NCBI RefSeq assembly: GCF_035046505.1
Contig: NC_089824.1
Location: 48,587,774 to 48,651,773 of the forward strand
Reading direction: 5' to 3'
Length of the DNA: 64,000 nt
DNA from: Tiliqua scincoides
Lineage: Eukaryota; Chordata; Lepidosauria; Squamata; Scincidae
In this document: one piece after another, positions 58,664 through 64,000 of the stretch
Position numbering within the stretch: position 1 is the first letter of the stretch
Layout: every line of letters begins with the position of its first letter
Position numbers and translations under genes: made by a program
Notes under the pieces: model-generated
Seen by the model: only the letters and a program-made list of their open reading frames with translations
What the model was told of the DNA's origin: nothing
Database searches by the model: none

Positions 58664-59140
58664 TTATTATTATTATTTATTATTATACTTTATTTTTACC
58701 CCGCCTTTCTCCCCGAAGGGACTCAAGGCGGCTTACAAAACAAGGTTAAAACACATTAAAAACATAGTTTAAAACAGATAAAAAATAACATATTGTAACA
58801 CATTGTAAAAACAGTAGTCAGATAAAAACTAGTCAGATAAGAGCATAGCGCAGCAAATTAAAAAAGGATCAGGCCTGTAAACAGATGTTAAAAAATATTA
58901 AGAGATGTTAAAAAGGCCAGGAACTCAGAAGGCCTGTCTAAACAGAAGGGTCTTCAGGCCGAAAAGTTTCAAGACAGGGAGCAGTTCTTAAGTCAAGGGG
59001 AAGGGAATTCCATAGTGTTGGTGCCACTACTGAGAAGGCCCTATTTCTTGCCGCTGCCCCACGTACCTCCCTAGGCTGCAGCACTTGTAAAAAGGCCTTC
59101 TCTGATGACCTAAGAGGACGGGCCGGATTGTACGGTTAAT
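58664..59140 (-). mobile_element. L2 LINE 3' end
   Basis: It starts with an (ATT)n tail, then CCCCGCCTTTCTCCCCGAAG and GGACTCAAGGCGGCTTACAA, the same 3' UTR as 4880-5766 in reverse. It continues to CATAGTGTTGGTGCCACTAC and GAGAAGGCCCTATTTCTTGC, the complement of the RNRAFSVVAPTLWN codons. 5'-truncated. Confidence 0.9.
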
Positions 59141-59389
59141 ACAAACACATTTGTTGACATGTAAAAATGTAGTTTCCCTGGTAGGGGCTTTAGTCCTGGC
59201 TTGGTGACCTGTGATGTCAAACATAGTCTGTATTCTATGCTCCATCATAGGAAGATAGGAGAGACAGGTGGTGTGAGACGTACAAGCTTCACTGCCACAA
59301 AATATCCAAACAATGATGATCTACTGGTTTATCTTAATTGTCTCATAACAAACAGCTAACAATAGGACTACAATTTATTACAACTTAGG

Positions 59390-59572
59390 CCACAATTCTA
59401 ACCAACTTTCCAGCACTGACATAAGGGCAATGCAACTCCAAGGGAAGGGAACAAACATTGCCTTACCTTGAGGAGGCCTCTGTGACTGCCCCCCCAACTG
59501 GAGGATGCAGCACATGCCCCACTGGCACAGCTATGCCAGTGCCAGAAAATTGGTTAGGATTGCACCCTTAAA
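59390..59572. repeat. Palindromic MITE-like element (family 2), copy
   Basis: GGCCACAATTCTAACCAACTTTCC and AAATTGGTTAGGATTGCACCC are inverted ends. The inside has AAGGGAACAAACATTGCCTT and ACTGGAGGATGCAGCACATG, as in 8222-8402. Confidence 0.8.
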
Positions 59573-60119
59573 TTCAGATTTGCTGTAATCTTCATTTCAA
59601 GTTCTTTTCAAAGATGCCTCTCAGCATTAACCTTCTGAAAATGCAAATTTTAAAAAGCTTATTGAAAGATTCAATTTTATTTTAAAAATGTCACAAGGGA
59701 GACACACCAGAACTTCAAAATTCTAATCTTAGATTCTGACCAATGGGACAGTCAGCCCTAAAGTAAATAGTGATAAGTCGCTAGCACAAATCATTTTAAA
59801 ACCATCATCTTCCTGTCTGTGTGTCAATTTGTTCTGAACAGAAAAGGACAGAACAGACGAAAAGCAGCAGGACTGAGTTATGCGTGAGCACAGCTCCCCC
59901 GAGCACAGATGGAATATATTTTCTCATTTTCCTTTTGTACCATAATACTTATTCTGAACAGTAATAATAAAAAGACCATATTTCTATTTCACCCATTTCA
60001 CATAAAAAGCTGGAGAGTTCTAGTTCAAATAGCTACATGGTGCAGCTCTGGTTTCAAAATGTAAGAGATATAATTATTAACCACAAAATGTAACCGTTCA
60101 TACAGCTTATTTTTTTTAG

Positions 60120-60545
60120 TTCTGAATAAATTAAGTCTGCAATAGCAGTAAGAGACCTTTATTGGCATCAACTCATCTATTCCAACAATTGGGTCATTAA
60201 ATATAAAATATAAATATAGGAAGTTAAGGAAAAAAATTAAAATTAAAATACAAATATCACACCAACCTATTTCCATACTTTTCTGCGACTGACAAGAGAA
60301 AATTAGCAGTGCCCACCAACACATCTACTGGGCTATCATTTAATAGGTATACAGGTTTCACCTGTTCCAAAAGCACCGTTTTCCCTAGATTAATTTCTAG
60401 ATAAATAGAACGTATATCAGTATGAATTGGGCAGGAGAAGAGTATGTGAGAAATAGTCTCGACCTTGAACAAGGGCAGTGACTTGGATGAAGGATAAATT
60501 CAACTGACCAAGACCGATGCATTAAAGTTCTAGCCATGATACTGC
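60120..60545 (-). mobile_element. LINE C-terminal fragment and tail, clade uncertain
   Basis: The minus strand reads FKVETISHILFSCPIHTDIR and SPVDVLVGTANFLLSVAEKY, the Cys/His-bearing C-terminal segment found in several non-LTR retrotransposons. The likely tail is ATGCCAATAAAGGTCTCTTA. Dong-R4 or a relative is my best guess. Confidence 0.5.
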
Positions 60546-60710
60546 ATTTCTCAAAGAGCTGAAATAGGTAAGAGCACTTGTATCCTGACTGCTACAAAAT
60601 GTCACTGTTTCTGTTTCTTTATGGTACAGCCTTTAAATTTGGTAGGTGTTTTGAAGTTTGAATTGCAGTTTAACTGTTGCAAAAATGTTTGAACCAAGGC
60701 TGTCACCAAA

Positions 60711-62280
60711 GTACCGTATTTTTCGCACCATAAGACGCACCTGACCATAAGACGCACCTAGTTTTTAGAGGAAGAAAACAGGAAAAAAAATATTCTGAAC
60801 CAAATAGTGTAATAAATATTTAATAAATTATAACAGAATAACATTTGAACCATGTAAAGGGAACAGCAGTCAACAGTGGCATTAAGAACCATTATCACTG
60901 TCATTAACAAATGGAGAGAGTACTCTAGGTCTGAGTACTCTAGTTTTCTGGAAACCCCAAGAACTCATCATCGCTAGAGTCAGAATTTATGAAGCTCATT
61001 TGCTCACAATCACTGACATCACTTTCTTCGCTGTCTTCATATAAGATACAGTCTTCACTTCCATCTAAGGCATTGCTAATGCCACATTTTTTGAATGACT
61101 GTACAACGATCTCCTCCTTTACTGAGTCCCATGATGTTTTCACCCATTCACAAACTTGAGTGATGGTGGGCCTCTTCATTCGTCCAGTAGATGTCAGATC
61201 ATGATTACCAGCAGCCATCCATTTGTTCCATTCTTCTCTCATTAAGACCTTAAATGGCTTGTTGATGGAAACATCAAGAGGTTGCAACTGGCTGGTAAGA
61301 CCTCCAGGAATTACAGCTAAATGAGTCTTCACTTCTTTGAAGCATTTTTTTGTTGGTTCGCTAATATGTGCTCTAAACTGGTCAAGCACTAATAAGGCAG
61401 GTTTTTTCAGAAGTCCTCCAGGACGTTTGGACCACACCTTTTCAACCCATATTCTCATTCCATTTTCATCCATCCATCCTTTCTCATGTACATGTACAAC
61501 CACTCCTCGCGGAATCACTTCTTTTGGAAATGTTTTCCTTTTGAAAATCAACATGGGTGGCAATTTGGTGCCATTGGCACAGCAGGACAACACAGCTGTG
61601 TAATGGGTCTTCTCATGCCCTGAAGTTTTCACAGTGATGGTTTTGGCACCCTTCAGATCTACAGTCCTATTAGATGGCACATCAAAGGTTAGCGGGACTT
61701 CATCCATATTCCCAATCTGGCCAATTTCAAAGCCATTTTTCTTCCTAGCATCAATAACAAATTTATGAAAGGACAGAATCTTAGATTCATATTCTTCTGG
61801 CATTTTTTGCGCAATTCTAGTTTTGGTCCGCATAGCAAGACCACATCGCCTCATAAATCTGTAGCACCATGATGGTGATCCTGTAAAATCCTGAATGCCT
61901 TTCTCTATAGAAATGCGTTTCGCTTCAAATATGATCATTTTTGTCGAGACAGAGAAGCCATTATTCCGGTGACGTATGATCCATTCTTTCATGTCCACTT
62001 CCAACTGTGGCCACTTTGCAGCATGCCCACGGAAAGTGTGCTTACTGGTACTTTTATCTGCTTTTTGCAGCTGATCCTCCTGTTTCCTCCACTCTCTAAT
62101 CATTTTTTCAGTTGGAGGAGGCCCAAAATGTCTCTCCGCTGCTCTGTTTCCATGCTCCTTAGCATATTTTACTACCTCTAGTTTAAAAGGAATTTTATAT
62201 GCTAGCCTTTTCTGCTTTATCATCCTTGCACTGATAGAATGAGGTACTGTAGTATTTTTCTGCAAGAAATGAAGGAACTG
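60711..62280 (-). mobile_element. Pogo/mariner-like DNA transposon, 3' terminal repeat visible
   Basis: The low-coordinate end shows a terminal motif next to a TA: TACCGTATTTTTCGCACCAT, followed by the 14-base unit ATAAGACGCACCTG repeated as ATAAGACGCACCTA. This is a widespread mariner-type terminal sequence in vertebrate genomes. The matching inverted copy is not seen beyond 62265, where the next recognisable sequence is the short palindromic repeat at 62340. The 5' end may be lost, diverged, or cut off by later insertions. About 190 bp of AT-rich 3' non-coding sequence separates the stop from the terminal repeat. Confidence 0.75.
60940..62223 (-). CDS. Pogo-type (Tc1/mariner superfamily) transposase, uninterrupted, 427 aa
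   Basis: A cut-and-paste DNA transposase gene with no stop or frameshift. Seen from the ATG at 62223: a basic N-terminus with FKLEVVKYAKEHGNRAAERH (about residues 13-32), a Brinker-like helix-turn-helix, then a CENP-B/Tc5-type DNA-binding segment (about 65-140, RGHAAKWPQLE...GSPSWCYRFMRRCGLAMRTK). A DDE_1 domain follows with GNMDEVPLTF (D174), LLVLDQFRAH (D281) and QLQPLDVSINKPFK (D317). The spacing between the last two acids is 35 residues, as in pogo elements. The tail is acidic and Ser-rich (CILYEDSEESD...DSSDDEFLGF). The open frame continues 14 codons upstream of this ATG to a good splice-acceptor sequence (tttcttgcag) near 62266, so a 5' exon is possible. Domain order resembles host POGK-like proteins, so domestication is an alternative. 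Residue numbers were counted by eye. Confidence 0.9.
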   Translation of the reverse strand: MIKQKRLAYKIPFKLEVVKYAKEHGNRAAERHFGPPPTEKMIREWRKQEDQLQKADKSTSKHTFRGHAAKWPQLEVDMKEWIIRHRNNGFSVSTKMIIFEAKRISIEKGIQDFTGSPSWCYRFMRRCGLAMRTKTRIAQKMPEEYESKILSFHKFVIDARKKNGFEIGQIGNMDEVPLTFDVPSNRTVDLKGAKTITVKTSGHEKTHYTAVLSCCANGTKLPPMLIFKRKTFPKEVIPRGVVVHVHEKGWMDENGMRIWVEKVWSKRPGGLLKKPALLVLDQFRAHISEPTKKCFKEVKTHLAVIPGGLTSQLQPLDVSINKPFKVLMREEWNKWMAAGNHDLTSTGRMKRPTITQVCEWVKTSWDSVKEEIVVQSFKKCGISNALDGSEDCILYEDSEESDVSDCEQMSFINSDSSDDEFLGFPEN

Positions 62281-62339
62281 TCAGTATCATTTCTTCAATG
62301 TTTACCATTGAGCACTAACCATTTGCTTTAACTTTTTTG

Positions 62340-62430
62340 CTGCAGTCCTATACACAACTTTCCTAGGAGTAAAGCCCATTAAACACAACGGGGCTTACTT
62401 CTGAGTAGACATGCATAGACTTGTGCTGTT
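62340..62430. repeat. Short palindromic repeat, copy
   Basis: GCTGCAGTCCTATACACAAC...GAGTAAAGCCCATTAAACAC opposite CAACGGGGCTTACTTCTGAG...ATGCATAGACTTGTGCTGT. It lies upstream of the pogo transposase ORF. Confidence 0.8.
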
Positions 62431-62439
62431 CTGATGTGT

Positions 62440-63010
62440 GCCTGGGCTTCTGCGGGTGTAGGACACTCCCAAGAACATCCACTTCTCAGTGGGTTCGTGG
62501 GACTGGCCCCCAAGCACCGGGACCCCCAAGACCGCAGCCTTGATCGCTTTGGCCAAGTGGGATATTGCATCGTCCCCGCCCCGTGAAAGAGCATCCGCAA
62601 GCCACTAGAAGGATAGTCCCCTTGATTCTTTCTAATTGGGTTGCAGGAGGGACAGGGCTCCATTTCAAAACAGGGATCTGAGTTCAGATTCTGCAGAGGC
62701 CCCTCCTGAGCCACGCTCCTTGAGTTCTGGACAGTCTCACGGTTTATCCCAGTTCGGGATGAGGCGATCACATTCAGAAGGGGCTTCCACAACGTGGCCC
62801 CAATCCTGCACGAAGTGAGGATTGCTGCTGTAGTGCCTGAAGAGCTTCCTCCTTCAACAGAAAACCTCATTGGAAGCAAATTTACATGGAGGTAAATTCC
62901 ATGCAAAGAAACCGAGACAATGTGTTTAGGACCAGGGCCTTAGTTCCAAGCAAGGTCTGAGTTAGCATCTGGCAACTGTGCCCTCGACACCTATACTTGG
63001 AAGTAAGTCT
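62440..63010. other. Unclassified GC-richer stretch
   Basis: Open on the minus strand for 175 codons if the repeat at 62379 is included, but the reading resembles no family I know and its 3' part is repeat sequence. It could be an unrecognised interspersed element or a remnant of the pogo element's 5' region. Confidence 0.3.
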
Positions 63011-63084
63011 GTCTCCCCCCCCTTCGATGGAAAGTGCTTCCCAATGAAGGCTCCTCTCCCACGTACACTTACTAGCAGTGAAGT

Positions 63085-64000
63085 CCTATCCCAGTCTTTC
63101 AGATTTACTTCCGAGTAAGCATTCTTAGGATCGCGTCTTGCGCCATCCTGCAATCCTGTCCACACTCACCTATTGTAATTCCTGTTGACTATAGTGGGGC
63201 CTGCTTCTGAGTAGACATACGTAGGATTGGGCTGTAAGACCGCTGCCATCACACACTCTGTGTTGCAATCCTATAGGAATGTTTACTCAGGAGTAAATTC
63301 CACTGTGTTCAGTGGGGCTTACTCCCTAGTAAGTGTTTCAGGCATCCAACATTAGGGTGTGATCCTATGCACCCTTTTGAAGGGGGGGGAGTAAAGTCTA
63401 TTGAATTTGGGAGAGGGTTTACTTTGGAGTAATAGTGCTTAGGTCAGACAACAAGCTGGACAAAGACCTGCCACTGATTTCACCGACTCTCCCCCTTTCT
63501 CCCGAGTAGGCTTTTTTCACAATTTCCTTCTGTCAGCTGCTTCGGCTCTCAGTCGGATCCCAAGCAGTGTCTACTCTCAAGTCAGTTCCCCAGAGATCCC
63601 TGAAGCCTTTGAGCACAATCCTCTGCTTGTCAGAAGCCCAACTTCAGTGGGGCTTACTCTCAGGAAAGCGTGCACAGGATTGCAGCCTTGCCAACCAGCT
63701 CCTGTGCTTAGAATGACACCGTCGGTTGGCCTGTGGATTGGGACCATTGAACAACAGAGAAGGCTCCAGATCTCCGGCTCTACAGTTATTATTATTATTA
63801 AAGTCTGTGTGATCCACAGAGTTGATGCCACACCAAGAAATGCAGTGTCACACTGTTTATCCCCCCCAACAGTGTCACACTGTTTATCCCCCCCCCCCCA
63901 CAGTTTAGGAATGTCACTGTCAACACTGCTAGGATTCAGCCCAATATTATGCCTATCAACTCAGGCATAAGTCCCATTATAGTCAATGGGACTTACTCCC
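63085..64000. repeat. Cluster of short palindromic repeats at window end
   Basis: At least five copies or half-copies in about 900 bp: about 63150-63238 (clear, ends ACGTAGGATTGGGCTGTAAG), 63262-63342, 63353-63446 (diverged), 63611-63690 (ends ACAGGATTGCAGCCTTG) and 63940-64000 (cut by the window). A half-copy lies at 63080-63145. Two direct copies of CAGTGTCACACTGTTTATCC lie at about 63845-63890, with C runs. Confidence 0.7.

Noticed and set aside
62379-62906. A 175-codon minus-strand protein
   Set aside because: Its C-terminal part (YACLLRSKPRC-like) is the translated short palindromic repeat; the same phrase appears wherever the repeat is read in that frame.

Overview
The window is vertebrate nuclear DNA and almost certainly from a squamate reptile (lizard). 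The genes have short exons with GT/AG borders. The introns are full of CR1 and L2 LINEs with sauropsid-type 3' ends, small hAT elements, tRNA- and 5S rRNA-derived SINEs, and many copies of a short palindromic repeat with the ends AATCCTA...TAGGATT. I assigned gene identities by reading translated exons against remembered vertebrate proteins; no database was searched.

Layout. (1) 852-37464, + strand: the last 27 coding exons of PRKDC (DNA-PKcs), about 1,400 residues. They cover the FAT region, the PI3K-like kinase domain and the FATC tail, ending in the stop at 37462-37464. The frame is unbroken and all splice phases agree. (2) 37465-43400: PRKDC 3' UTR and a spacer rich in repeats. (3) 43420-45080, + strand: the intronless CEBPD gene (C/EBP delta, 272 aa) in a GC-rich island with a TATA box and a poly(A) signal. 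(4) 47657-57781, - strand: the last six coding exons of SPIDR (scaffold protein of homologous recombination), convergent with CEBPD. Only the 18-residue exon and the other small exons reveal it, because most are too short to stand out as ORFs. PRKDC-CEBPD-SPIDR in this orientation matches the human 8q11 order as I recall it. (5) 57782-64000: probably SPIDR intron, with an L2 copy, a LINE tail, an uninterrupted pogo-type transposase gene (60940-62223, - strand), and a dense cluster of the palindromic repeat.

Functional reading. The locus holds two DNA double-strand-break repair genes: PRKDC for end joining, and SPIDR for recombination through RAD51/BLM. A stress-inducible bZIP gene lies between them. 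The mobile-element content is the most unusual part. There is an intact pogo transposase ORF, and two kinds of 5S rRNA-headed SINE that carry the tails of two different LINEs, one of which has a LINE with the same tail in this window. There are hAT elements with clear 8-bp target duplications, and tandem palindromic repeats immediately upstream of the CEBPD promoter.
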